32,701 nucleotides of DNA from Puniceicoccales bacterium. GTDB lineage: Bacteria; Verrucomicrobiota; Verrucomicrobiia; Opitutales; JAIRLG01. The notes below the pieces were generated by a model that was given only the letters and a program-made list of their open reading frames with translations, had not been told where the DNA came from and searched no databases. The translations under genes were made by a program, and so were the position numbers. The stretch spans positions 1-32,701 of the forward strand of contig JAITIW010000039.1 of NCBI GenBank assembly GCA_031279255.1, written 5' to 3'. Positions 15,950 to 24,308 of the stretch are shown here, piece by piece (positions within the stretch are counted from its first letter, which is position 1; the number at the start of each line of letters is the position of its first letter).

Positions 15950-16039
15950 GCTGTCTTTGGAGCCCGTAGGGCTCAGCTCGCTTTGCGAGCCTCAGGAAGG
16001 GAATGGCCTGAAAGGCCATTCCCTTCCTGCAAAGACAGC
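15950..16039 (+). repeat. Cloverleaf palindromic element, copy 4
   Basis: The closing stem GCTGTCTTTG (15950-15959) pairs perfectly with CAAAGACAGC (16030-16039). Hairpin 1 is GAGCCC-GTA-GGGCTC (15960-15974). Hairpin 2 is GCTCGC-TTT-GCGAGC (15976-15990). The long arm (15993-16029) is a 16-bp perfect hairpin with a TGAAA loop. This is the cleanest copy. It lies 14 nt after the nrdD stop, where it may serve as a terminator. Confidence 0.93.
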
Positions 16040-16053
16040 ATAGACCTGGCGGA

Positions 16054-18180
16054 TTATACAAATTTTAAGGTTTTCCGCAGCTTGAATTCCGCTTGTTTCC
16101 CGTCATTCCATTGCTGGATAGGCCTTAAGTAACCGACGACGCGGGAATAAATCTCTGTCGTTTTGTTGCATCGTGGACAAAGTGCCTGTTCTCCCGAGAG
16201 GTAACCATGATCGGAGCAAACGGAAAATGTCGGCGTGAGCGAAAAATAGGGCAAGTGGTAGTTCTGCGCGACTTTTTTCACGAGTCCCTTCACGACATTG
16301 AGGTCTTGTATACGCTCCCCTAGGAACAGGTGTACAACCGTACCGCCGGTAAACTTTGTCTGCAATTCATCTTGGTGTTCGAGGACTTCGAATGGATCAT
16401 CCGTATAGTTAACCGGTACATGGATGGAGTTCGTGTAAAACGGTTCACGTCCGGTGGTATTGCGATGATGATCATTGGCCGCTTCGATCACATCACCAAA
16501 GTGTTTTTTATCCTTCTTGGCCAAGCGGTAAGAAGTCCCTTCGGCCGGAGTCGCTTCCAGATTATAGTGATGTTTCGTTTGATTCTGGTAGGCCACGAGG
16601 CGTTCTCGCATGGAATCCAGCACTTCCAAAGCAAATGCCTTACCTTCTTCGGAGGTGATGGGTTCGCCTAAGAAATTCAAACAGGCTTCATTCATCCCCA
16701 CCAGACCGATCGTCGAAAAATGATTCTGCCAATAGGTCCCGAAACGCTGCTTTATTTGCCTGAGATAGAACGAAATATAGGGATAGAGATTCCGTTCCGT
16801 CAACTGCTCCAGGAATTGGCGTTTGATTTCAAGGCTATCACGGGCAAGGTCCATCACTTGTCCCAGTCGTGTGTAAAACTCTCCCTTGCTTTGGGACAAA
16901 TAAGCTATCCTGGGTAAATTGATAGTCACTACGCCCACACTACCGGTTAGTGGATTTGCACCGAAAAGACCACCGCCGCGCTTTTCCAACTGAGTATTAT
17001 CGATTCGCAGACGGCAGCACATCGAACGCGTATCTTCCGGATTCATGTCGGAATTGATGAAGTTCGAGAAGTAGGGGATGCCGTATTTGCCGGTCATTTC
17101 CCAAAGGCCGTGTAGATTCTCGTTGTCCCAATCGAAATCCTTCGTCAGATTGATCGTCGGGATGGGAAAAGTCATGATCCTTCCACGGGCATCTCCCTGA
17201 GTCATGACCTTAAAGAGCGCTCGATTGAAGATATTCATCTCTTCCTGGAACTCTCCATAGGTCTTCGGTTGTAATTCTCCTCCGATGATCACGGGTTCTG
17301 AAGCTAAATGTTTAGGACAGAAGAGATCGAGCGTAATATTGGTGAAAGGTGTTTGGAATCCGACCCGTGTCGGGACATTGATGTTGAAGATAAATTCCTG
17401 AAGAGCTTGTTCCACGCGCGTTTCGTCCAGATGATCATGACGAATAAACGGCGCCAGTAGGGTATCGAAGTTGGAAAATGCCTGTGCTCCGGCGGCTTCT
17501 CCCTGCAGTGTATAGAAAAAATTCACCACTTGGCCCAATGCTGTTCGAAGATGCTTCGGTGGATGAGCCTCTAATTTTCCAGCAACGCCGCAAAATCCTT
17601 CTCTTAAGAGATCCGCTAAATCCCATCCGACGCAGTAGACGGATAACTGACTCAAGTCGTGGATATGAAAATCACCCGATTCATGTGCTTTTCGAATCTC
17701 TGCCGGATAGACGCTATAGAGCCAATAGTTTTGACTCATCTCTCCGGAGAGGTAATTATTCAATCCCTGCAACGAGTAGGACATATTGCTGTTCTCCCGG
17801 ACTTCCCAGTCGGAACGTGAGAGATATTGATTGACGCTCTCGATATCCCGTTGACGCGTGATTTCTGGAGCTCGGCTACGACGATCACGAGCGATCACAA
17901 ACGTCTTGGCGGTCAGTAAAAATGGAGAACACATCAAGCTGTTTTCGATCAATTCTTCGACAATTTGAGATGTGATCTCGGCGCCTGAAGCCGCTCTTTC
18001 CCATAGTTTGGAAATGACTTCTCGAGCTAGCTCCATGGCCTTAGCGCTGTCGTATTCCTGTGTCGCGCGACCAGCTTCTGCAAGAACTTGGTAGATTCGG
18101 CCGTACAATGCAGTGTCGTCTTTTATCGATCCGAAATGTTCCGGAACTTTGGAATTCGGCATAGTGAGTGAATGTGTCAT
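16054..18180 (-). CDS. nrdD: Anaerobic ribonucleoside-triphosphate reductase (class III)
   Basis: Class III ribonucleotide reductase makes deoxyribonucleotides without oxygen using a glycyl radical. The 708-residue product has the glycyl radical site RVVGYLRP (Gly683), the zinc-binding CSDHG...CPRC segment (655-671), a cysteine pair in SMCCRLRIDN (388-389) and typical core sequence (FHIHDL, FNINVPTRVG, FTNITLDLFCP). Residues about 15-100 match the second half of an ATP-cone (AREVISKLW ... LLTAKTFVIARDRR), but the usual opening KRDG strand is missing, so dATP control may be lost or changed. A stop lies four codons upstream, so no longer start exists. No NrdG activase gene is in the window. It indicates anaerobic or facultative growth. 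A palindrome at 18226-18250 precedes it. Confidence 0.95.
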   Translation of the reverse strand: MTHSLTMPNSKVPEHFGSIKDDTALYGRIYQVLAEAGRATQEYDSAKAMELAREVISKLWERAASGAEITSQIVEELIENSLMCSPFLLTAKTFVIARDRRSRAPEITRQRDIESVNQYLSRSDWEVRENSNMSYSLQGLNNYLSGEMSQNYWLYSVYPAEIRKAHESGDFHIHDLSQLSVYCVGWDLADLLREGFCGVAGKLEAHPPKHLRTALGQVVNFFYTLQGEAAGAQAFSNFDTLLAPFIRHDHLDETRVEQALQEFIFNINVPTRVGFQTPFTNITLDLFCPKHLASEPVIIGGELQPKTYGEFQEEMNIFNRALFKVMTQGDARGRIMTFPIPTINLTKDFDWDNENLHGLWEMTGKYGIPYFSNFINSDMNPEDTRSMCCRLRIDNTQLEKRGGGLFGANPLTGSVGVVTINLPRIAYLSQSKGEFYTRLGQVMDLARDSLEIKRQFLEQLTERNLYPYISFYLRQIKQRFGTYWQNHFSTIGLVGMNEACLNFLGEPITSEEGKAFALEVLDSMRERLVAYQNQTKHHYNLEATPAEGTSYRLAKKDKKHFGDVIEAANDHHRNTTGREPFYTNSIHVPVNYTDDPFEVLEHQDELQTKFTGGTVVHLFLGERIQDLNVVKGLVKKVAQNYHLPYFSLTPTFSVCSDHGYLSGEQALCPRCNKTTEIYSRVVGYLRPIQQWNDGKQAEFKLRKTLKFV

Positions 18181-18225
18181 GATATTTAATTTTTAAGGGC
18201 TATATGTAGTATCTTATATATTAGA

Positions 18226-18250
18226 TAAGAATATATATATACTATTCTTA
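18226..18250. promoter_or_regulatory. AT-rich palindrome upstream of nrdD
   Basis: TAAGAATA (18226-18233) and TATTCTTA (18243-18250) are perfect inverted arms around a 9-nt TATATATAC centre, 46 nt before the nrdD start. This position suits an operator for oxygen- or nucleotide-responsive control. It does not match the FNR consensus and only loosely resembles an NrdR box. Its centre also offers -10-like TATA sequence. Confidence 0.4.
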
Positions 18251-18327
18251 TTCCGAGGTCGAGCTTTTTTAATAAAAATTTATTCACAATGGAAAAGAAG
18301 ATATAAAGGATGCTTTTTCCCTCTATT

Positions 18328-19401
18328 CTAGAGCGTAAGGAGGCTTTGGGGATCGCAAAAATCAGGAGCTACGGCGTGGCGTATATAAAAGCTGGCATAA
18401 TAAACCCCTTGGAGGAGAGCCTCACGGGGAGTCTTCCCCTGCAACAAAGCCAGTAAAAATCCGGCATTGAGGTTATCTCCGGCTCCGGTTAGAATTTTCG
18501 GCACTTCGACGAAGAGGCCCTGCTCCCGGTAGTCGATCCCATAAGTATCTCCTTGACTGGCCACAACGGCGTAGGAGGTCGGATGAATGAACAGTGTGTG
18601 AATATCCAAAGCTTTGCGCAATTGTTCCGCCGTTGACATCAAAAGCTCAGGAGAATCGCCATCGCAAGATATGTTAAGCCACAACGATATGACCTGCTGT
18701 GCTTCTTTGAGATTGAGCCCTAAAACGACGCGACCTTTTTGATTCCAATGGGATAAATTTTTTAGGAAATGACAAAGGTCCTCTTTCGACCGCTTACAGG
18801 GATCTGCGAGATCGAAAAAGATCCAGGGGCGATGCGTTTCTGCTTTAGGTGATAAAATTTCCGATAAAATCCATGCGACAATGGGGTTCATTTCGGGAGT
18901 CATGGTCCAGTTCACGAAAGCCAGTAGATCCATGGAGGCTATGGATTCTCGAAGCGATGCAGATGCTATAAGTTTTTTCACGGCCTCGAGGGAGATATCC
19001 GATAAAGAGGACATTTCGCCGAGCAAAAGTTTGCCATCTTTGAATTCCAGAGCATGCGTTGTGCCGGATTCGGCTATCGAGTAAACGTGTGCTTCCCGCT
19101 CTAAAGCGGCGAATAATGGGCCTATCGGGTTTCCCAGCGCTCCGATATAGGTCACGTCGACATGACCTTTCAGTAGGGCATTGGCCAGAATAGGGCCATT
19201 TCCGCCCATGCGTTCTTCCCGCAGAACCAGTTCGATGTTGGTGCTCTTGCCGATAGCATCTTGTACACGTTGAGCGAGACATTCGATCGTTTCCATCGGC
19301 TGAAAGTGGTCACCACCTCCCCAACGACGTTCGACGACCGATAAAATGCGGTCGACAAAGCCGTCGAATCCTACGAACGCACGCCACTTGTACTCTGTCA
19401 T
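18328..19401 (-). CDS. PfkB-family sugar kinase
   Basis: A 357-residue ribokinase/PfkB-family kinase, predicted to phosphorylate a sugar or nucleoside hydroxyl with ATP. The diagnostic C-terminal motif is TGAGDNLNAGF (305-315), with catalytic Asp309. The N-terminal glycine-rich region is RMGGNGPILANALL (64-77). FVGFDGFVDRI at the start and WIFFDLADPCKR in the middle are not typical of fructokinase or ribokinase, so the substrate is unknown. The gene is divergent from hldD. Because the kinase domain of HldE is also of this fold, a role in heptose activation is possible but not shown. It lies upstream of nrdD on the same strand with a 147-nt gap. Confidence 0.85.
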   Translation of the reverse strand: MTEYKWRAFVGFDGFVDRILSVVERRWGGGDHFQPMETIECLAQRVQDAIGKSTNIELVLREERMGGNGPILANALLKGHVDVTYIGALGNPIGPLFAALEREAHVYSIAESGTTHALEFKDGKLLLGEMSSLSDISLEAVKKLIASASLRESIASMDLLAFVNWTMTPEMNPIVAWILSEILSPKAETHRPWIFFDLADPCKRSKEDLCHFLKNLSHWNQKGRVVLGLNLKEAQQVISLWLNISCDGDSPELLMSTAEQLRKALDIHTLFIHPTSYAVVASQGDTYGIDYREQGLFVEVPKILTGAGDNLNAGFLLALLQGKTPREALLQGVYYASFYIRHAVAPDFCDPQSLLTL

Positions 19402-19587
19402 AATTTTTATAAGTTTATCATAACGACTTTAAGAGAGAATGGACAGTCCTATCATCATCTGTGAATGATTTTTTTCAAATGATGCACCCGAGTGTCCAAG
19501 TAATGCGCCCTGGAGCGATGTTGTCATGAACAATAAATGCCTTCGAGGAACATTTGACTTTTCCCCTATTTAATTACCCATGAAGAG

Positions 19588-20625
19588 ATGAAGGCTTGGA
19601 ATCAGGGACAGGTGGTGATTACAGGAGCTGCTGGGTTTATCGGCAGTGCCATCCTGTGGGAACTCAATCGCCGAGGATTTGATCGCATTCTCGTTTGCGA
19701 TGATCTCGGAAAAGATGAGCGTTTTCGGAATCTCATTCCGTTGCATTTCGCTGACATCATCTCGCCGCAAGGATTTTTGGAGGGTATCAGGAACAACGAT
19801 GCGAGGTTCGAGGACATTAGCTGTGTCTTTCATCTGGGTGCTTGTGCCAACACAACCGAAGCCGATGCTGGTTTTCTGATCCGAAATAATTACGAATTCA
19901 GCAAAAGTTTAGCCGAGTGGGCCGTGTCTAAAAATATCCGCTTTGTTTATGCTTCTTCGGCTGCAACTTATGGGAATGGTATTTGTGGCCTGTCGGACGA
20001 CGAGAAAGAGCTTCATACGTTGCATCCGCTCAACATGTACGGTTACTCCAAGCATCTCTTTGATCTCTATGCACGGCGTAGGGGATTTTTGCCTTATATT
20101 TATGGTATGAAGTATTTTAATGTTTTCGGGCCCAATGAATACCATAAGGGTTCCATGATGAGCTTCGTTCCACGCGGTGTTTGGCAACTTTCCGAAATGG
20201 GAGCTCTGCATCTTTTTAAGAGTTATCGCCCGGATTGTGCTGATGGCGAACAGACTCGTGATTTTCTTTATGTCAAAGATGCGGCCAAAATTTCCATTTT
20301 TTTGGCGGAGATTCCACAGGATCTAGATCAGCCCAATGGCGGCATTTATAATATTGGCTCTGGTGTTGCCTCTCGATGGATCGATTTGGCTCAGGCCATT
20401 GCCGATGCCATGAACTTTGCTTCGCCTCGGATTGAGTACGTGGATATGCCGGAAAATTTAAAGGCGCAGTATCAATATCACACCCAGGCTGATATTCGAA
20501 AATTGAGGAAGATGGGCTATGATCGGGAGATCACACCTCTGAGAGAAGCCGTACAAGACTATGTGCAAAATTATCTTCTTCCCTCCAAAAAATATCTCGG
20601 GGAGGTTTTGGAAAAGCCGTTGTGA
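19588..20625 (+). CDS. hldD: ADP-L-glycero-D-manno-heptose 6-epimerase
   Basis: HldD (RfaD) is a short-chain dehydrogenase/reductase-type epimerase that makes ADP-L-glycero-beta-D-manno-heptose, the precursor of the LPS inner core. In the 345-residue product the NAD(P)-binding glycine motif is TGAAGFIGS (12-20), followed by FHLGACANTTE (81-91), the YASSAATYG serine region (121-129) and the Y-x3-K pair at Tyr151/Lys155 (MYGYSKHLFD). FNVFGPNEYHKG and RDFLYVKDAAK are strongly characteristic of HldD. It is a little longer than E. coli HldD (310). The upstream ATG at 19580 is out of frame. It shares a 186-nt divergent region with the PfkB kinase; a GmhA-like isomerase lies about 3 kb further on. 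Confidence 0.94.
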   Translation: MKAWNQGQVVITGAAGFIGSAILWELNRRGFDRILVCDDLGKDERFRNLIPLHFADIISPQGFLEGIRNNDARFEDISCVFHLGACANTTEADAGFLIRNNYEFSKSLAEWAVSKNIRFVYASSAATYGNGICGLSDDEKELHTLHPLNMYGYSKHLFDLYARRRGFLPYIYGMKYFNVFGPNEYHKGSMMSFVPRGVWQLSEMGALHLFKSYRPDCADGEQTRDFLYVKDAAKISIFLAEIPQDLDQPNGGIYNIGSGVASRWIDLAQAIADAMNFASPRIEYVDMPENLKAQYQYHTQADIRKLRKMGYDREITPLREAVQDYVQNYLLPSKKYLGEVLEKPL

Positions 20626-20722
20626 CATTTCTTGTTTCTCGGTTTCTTGTATAGCTGCTGATATAATTTGTGCTTCTGGTGTAATCTGTTATTCAGGTGA
20701 CATTGTGGTGACGCAATTTAAA

Positions 20723-21490
20723 TCACCCGCGTGCCAACGTTGCGACATCGATATGTTTGAAACCATTTTCCCAAAGTACCGTCGCACATGCCTGAAGCGT
20801 AGCTCCCGTCGTCATGACGTCATCGACGAGGATGATGCGATAGTTACGATCGATGTTCTTCGCTTTGCAGTTCAAGGAGAATGCATTTTGGACATTACGA
20901 AATCTTTCATGCCCTCTTAGTTCGGTCTGTGACTGCGAAAATTTACATCGGCTCAATAGTGAGGTGACAGATGAACCGGATACTTTGGCCATAGCGCGGG
21001 CGATCAAGTTACTCTGATTATAGTCACGCTGCCAATACCGTCGCCAGTGTAATGGTACGGGGACCAAAATGGCGGAACTTAAGTATTCGCGCCATTCAGA
21101 ATTACGGACGAGAATTTTGCCAAGGTCGGCTACGAGATACTCTCCATCGTGATATTTTAATTTATGAATCCATTCTCGTGGTAGTCCTTGGAAATTCCAG
21201 AGACATTTGGTGTTGGAGAATAGAAATTTTCTATTCCAGCAATGGGAACATCGCGTCCCTTTCATCAGAGATGAAACGCCGGGCTGTGCATCATTCTTTT
21301 TCGAAAAGCCGCAGCGCTGACAGCTGCTCATCGAATCCCTCGGAAGCAATTCATGGCGGCAGGATTCACAGATATGAAGACTGTCCGTAGTTTGAATATT
21401 CTGAAGACAGAAGATGCAGTAGCGTGGATAGAGAAAATCGAGGCAGCGATGTGCAATCCCCCAAAAACACTGCCGAACCCTTCCCTCCAT
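20723..21490 (-). CDS. comF: ComF-family phosphoribosyltransferase-like protein
   Basis: ComF proteins are PRTase-fold proteins required for natural transformation in several bacteria, where ComF is thought to act on single-stranded DNA uptake. The 255-residue product has a Cys-rich N-terminal zinc ribbon (CIFC 25-28, CESC 41-44, CQRC 57-60 and CSHC 81-84) and the PRPP-type loop RIILVDDVMTTGATLQAC (218-235). The segment VPVPLHWRRYWQRDYNQSNLIA is shown here only in part (VPVPLHWRR, 143-151) and is typical of the family. AGGA occurs seven bases before the ATG. It follows the long GreA gene by 67 nt on the same strand and may be cotranscribed. Confidence 0.9.
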   Translation of the reverse strand: MEGRVRQCFWGIAHRCLDFLYPRYCIFCLQNIQTTDSLHICESCRHELLPRDSMSSCQRCGFSKKNDAQPGVSSLMKGTRCSHCWNRKFLFSNTKCLWNFQGLPREWIHKLKYHDGEYLVADLGKILVRNSEWREYLSSAILVPVPLHWRRYWQRDYNQSNLIARAMAKVSGSSVTSLLSRCKFSQSQTELRGHERFRNVQNAFSLNCKAKNIDRNYRIILVDDVMTTGATLQACATVLWENGFKHIDVATLARG

Positions 21491-21557
21491 CTCGTGTCCT
21501 AAACAAAGTTAAGATTCTTCAGCTTTTTTTCAGAGATTAAGCTTCTGAAGATCATAT

Positions 21558-23432
21558 TCAATGGCTTTGGGAGTCGATCCAGCGACCGATGGCTTCAATA
21601 GTCCATTCGGAAACGTCATGATCTTCCGATCGGGAGATGACTTGCCTTACTTTTTTCCCCATCAATTCTTTCCCCAAAGGAGATTGATAGGAGAGGATAT
21701 TTTTATCCGGATTGCTATCCCAAGCGCCCAATATGGAATATTCTTCTATTTTTTGTGTTTCGCAGTTCTGCAGTTTAACCGTCGAACCGACAGAAACGGC
21801 TTCTGTACTAGCTTCTTCGAAGTTAATGACCTGGGCATGAGCAAGATCTGTTTCGAGTTGAGCTTTGAGCGCCAGCAGCATCTCTTGATCCTGTCGAGCC
21901 ATCTTGTACTCAGAATTTTCTCGCAAATCGCCCTGTTCTTTAGCGACCTGAATGGCCAGTTTGTTTTCGGGAATTCTGCGCGAAATGAGGTCTTCGTATT
22001 CCTTCCGCTTTATTTCTAGACTTTCCTGCGAAACTTTTAGAGAATTCTGTTCCTCAGCGACTTGCTGGACATCCTTCATGACCAAGCTCTGAATCTGAGG
22101 GAATATCTTGATGAATCGGGCCAGGAGTGATTTCTTGGTCAAAGCATTGAATCCATGGCTCATCCACAACATCTGGGCCACATCGCGGGCTTCTTCCAGA
22201 GATGCGGTAGCCAGTAAATCCTGGATGAGGTTGTAATCCTTACTCAGTAATTCAGCCAAAGGAATGCGTTTATTGCCCGTCATATGGAGGGCCTCGACAT
22301 CAACGGTACGAAAAACAGTCCTTAACAATTCGATACCGATCAGATGTTCATCGATGACATCGGCGAATCGGCGCGCATGGCGATTTTTGAGAATCCAATA
22401 AAGTACAGGAGCTTTTAGAGTATGTTCGCGTAGCCATCGCGCGAAATATCCCGCCACGACCTCGGGGCAGCCGCGTTCTATGAAGAACAGGACGCATTCG
22501 CTGGTAAATTTCCCTGTGCTATTTTTCAATAATTGTGCGCAACGCTCTTCCCATTCATCGGGATAAACGCAGGCTACGAGGTCCAAAAATTGAGAAGTAT
22601 AATGTGGAGGTAATTGTTCTACGATAGAACTTAAATTATGGTTAGCTTCCAACAGGATCGATTTGGCAGAAGGCTCGACAAATTCTGCACCTTCTCCCTG
22701 CATCTGCAGTAAATGATCGCGGATAAAGCAGGCCTGCAGTTTTTTAGCCACAGGAAGTTGTGAATCCTTCGCGATAGCTACTTGCAGAGCGTCGATAAAG
22801 ACCGGAATATGAGGAATCATGTTCTGTCGATGCTCATCGGAGAGGTGGAGAACTTTTTCCAGAACCGCGATTTTGCTTACGGGATCGCGATACAAATCAA
22901 ATTGCTGCAGTAATTCGATAGCGGTATTCATGGGTTCCGCGCATAGGGTAAAAGTATTAACGTTCCCTTCCACGGGATGGATTCTTTCGTCATCGGCTAT
23001 TAATTTCCGAGTACGATTCCACCAACTGCGATAGGTAGCAATACCGATAATGGGCTTAAAATTGCGCTCGATTTCACTGGCGACGATTTCCGTCTGGTGA
23101 TTCTCCTGCATCATCTGTAAAATGACGGTGATCGGATCCTCTTTGATCTGCTTTCGTAATTCATCAGGATCCTGGTAAAAACGGACCAATAGATGTTGGG
23201 GATCGAGAATCTCTAATTTCCGAATACAGAATTCCGGCGTCATGAGATGTTCCTTAGGCCCATCTTCAAAATCGATCACAAAGCGATCGAGTGTCGCATC
23301 ATAGGACTTGATTTTTCCAAATCCCCAGCTCGCATGTAGACAATACGTACCTTCCAACATGCGTTCTAATTTTTCTTTAGAGGATTCTAGTACGGGGTAT
23401 TTCCTCAGTATTAATTCCAATGAATCATCCAT
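21558..23432 (-). CDS. greA: Long GreA-type transcription elongation factor
   Basis: GreA enters the RNA polymerase secondary channel and promotes cleavage of backtracked RNA. The C-terminal ~155 residues of this 624-residue protein form GreA: a coiled coil with the acidic tip AKEQGDLRENSEYK (conserved Asp and Glu) and the globular domain (VSVGSTVKLQN ... YQSPLGKELMGKKV). Residues 1 to about 465 are an added region: an N-terminal part with GTYCLHASWGFGKIKSYD and DGPKEHLMTPEF, then a long helical repeat-like section. Chlamydial GreA has a similar long extension, which supports PVC affiliation. The role of the extension is unknown. A purine-rich GGAACGAAAGAACG precedes the start. Confidence 0.9.
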   Translation of the reverse strand: MDDSLELILRKYPVLESSKEKLERMLEGTYCLHASWGFGKIKSYDATLDRFVIDFEDGPKEHLMTPEFCIRKLEILDPQHLLVRFYQDPDELRKQIKEDPITVILQMMQENHQTEIVASEIERNFKPIIGIATYRSWWNRTRKLIADDERIHPVEGNVNTFTLCAEPMNTAIELLQQFDLYRDPVSKIAVLEKVLHLSDEHRQNMIPHIPVFIDALQVAIAKDSQLPVAKKLQACFIRDHLLQMQGEGAEFVEPSAKSILLEANHNLSSIVEQLPPHYTSQFLDLVACVYPDEWEERCAQLLKNSTGKFTSECVLFFIERGCPEVVAGYFARWLREHTLKAPVLYWILKNRHARRFADVIDEHLIGIELLRTVFRTVDVEALHMTGNKRIPLAELLSKDYNLIQDLLATASLEEARDVAQMLWMSHGFNALTKKSLLARFIKIFPQIQSLVMKDVQQVAEEQNSLKVSQESLEIKRKEYEDLISRRIPENKLAIQVAKEQGDLRENSEYKMARQDQEMLLALKAQLETDLAHAQVINFEEASTEAVSVGSTVKLQNCETQKIEEYSILGAWDSNPDKNILSYQSPLGKELMGKKVRQVISRSEDHDVSEWTIEAIGRWIDSQSH

Positions 23433-23617
23433 CGTTCTTTCGTTCCTTCCAAATTATCCGTTTAAAAGTTTTTTGTTTTTATGATTATCCTACCTGGTCA
23501 ATGTTTTTCACAATTTTTGTTTTGTACAAGAAAAAAATATCTCCTCTTTCTGTTGAGATGTCGGAATGTTAAAAATTTTGCTTTTCATCCGGTGAATAGG
23601 ATTTAGAAAAGAAGAAC

Positions 23618-24253
23618 ATGGTACTCATTCAAGCTGTTCGGGATATTCTTGAAGATTGTATCCAGCGTTATCCATGCCTTTCCGTCTGCCAGCAGTCGAT
23701 GGAGACGGCCTATCATGAGTTGTGTAGCTCTTTTCAGAAGCAGGGGAAGCTTTTAATCTGCGGCAATGGTGGAAGTGCTTCCGACAGCGGGCATATTGCC
23801 GGAGAATTACTGAAAGCTTTCCGTTCACGACGTCCACTTACATCCCGTGAACGAGATACATTGGGAGAGGAACTTGCTTCGAAGCTTCAGGGAGCATTGC
23901 CAGCCTTATCGCTTCCGGATTTCGTCGCCATCAATACGGCTTGTATCAATGATAATGATCCTCGCTATCACTTCGCACAACTCACATGGGCTCTCGGAAA
24001 TCCGCCGGATGTTTTTTGGGGAATCAGCACTTCTGGCCATGCGAAAAATGTGTGTTTAGCGGCTCAAACAGCTCGAGCTAAGGGAATGAAGGTCATAGGT
24101 CTTTCGGGTGAAACAGGCGGTAACTTGAAGACATTCTGCGATGTCTGTATCTGCGTGCCCGAACGAGAGACTTACAAGATTCAAGAGCTTCATCTTCCCG
24201 TTTATCATGCCTTATGCGCCATGTTGGAACAAAATTTTTTTGCTGAAGTATGA
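23618..24253 (+). CDS. gmhA: GmhA-like phosphoheptose isomerase (SIS domain)
   Basis: A SIS-domain sugar isomerase, most similar to sedoheptulose-7-phosphate isomerase (GmhA), the first step toward ADP-heptose. In the 211-residue product the motifs are CGNGGSASDSGHIAGELLKAF (split: GNGGSASDSGH at 49-59 and Glu63), the phosphate-binding STSGHAKN (137-144) and the C-terminal YKIQELHLPVYHAL region with Gln189, Glu190 and His192. An insertion near 72-98 (SRERDTLGEELASKLQGA) is longer than in E. coli GmhA (192 residues). With hldD in the same window the heptose assignment is reasonable, but other SIS isomerases cannot be ruled out. It shares a 56-nt gap with the downstream diadenylate cyclase gene. 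Confidence 0.85.
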   Translation: MVLIQAVRDILEDCIQRYPCLSVCQQSMETAYHELCSSFQKQGKLLICGNGGSASDSGHIAGELLKAFRSRRPLTSRERDTLGEELASKLQGALPALSLPDFVAINTACINDNDPRYHFAQLTWALGNPPDVFWGISTSGHAKNVCLAAQTARAKGMKVIGLSGETGGNLKTFCDVCICVPERETYKIQELHLPVYHALCAMLEQNFFAEV

Positions 24254-24308
24254 AATCTTGGTTGAAGGTATGCTTTTATTTTACAAACTGTAAACTTTCT
24301 TTCGCATC

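Noticed and set aside
18226-18250. Palindrome before nrdD as an NrdR box
   Set aside because: Only the central TATATA resembles the NrdR consensus; the flanks and a second box at the usual phase are missing.
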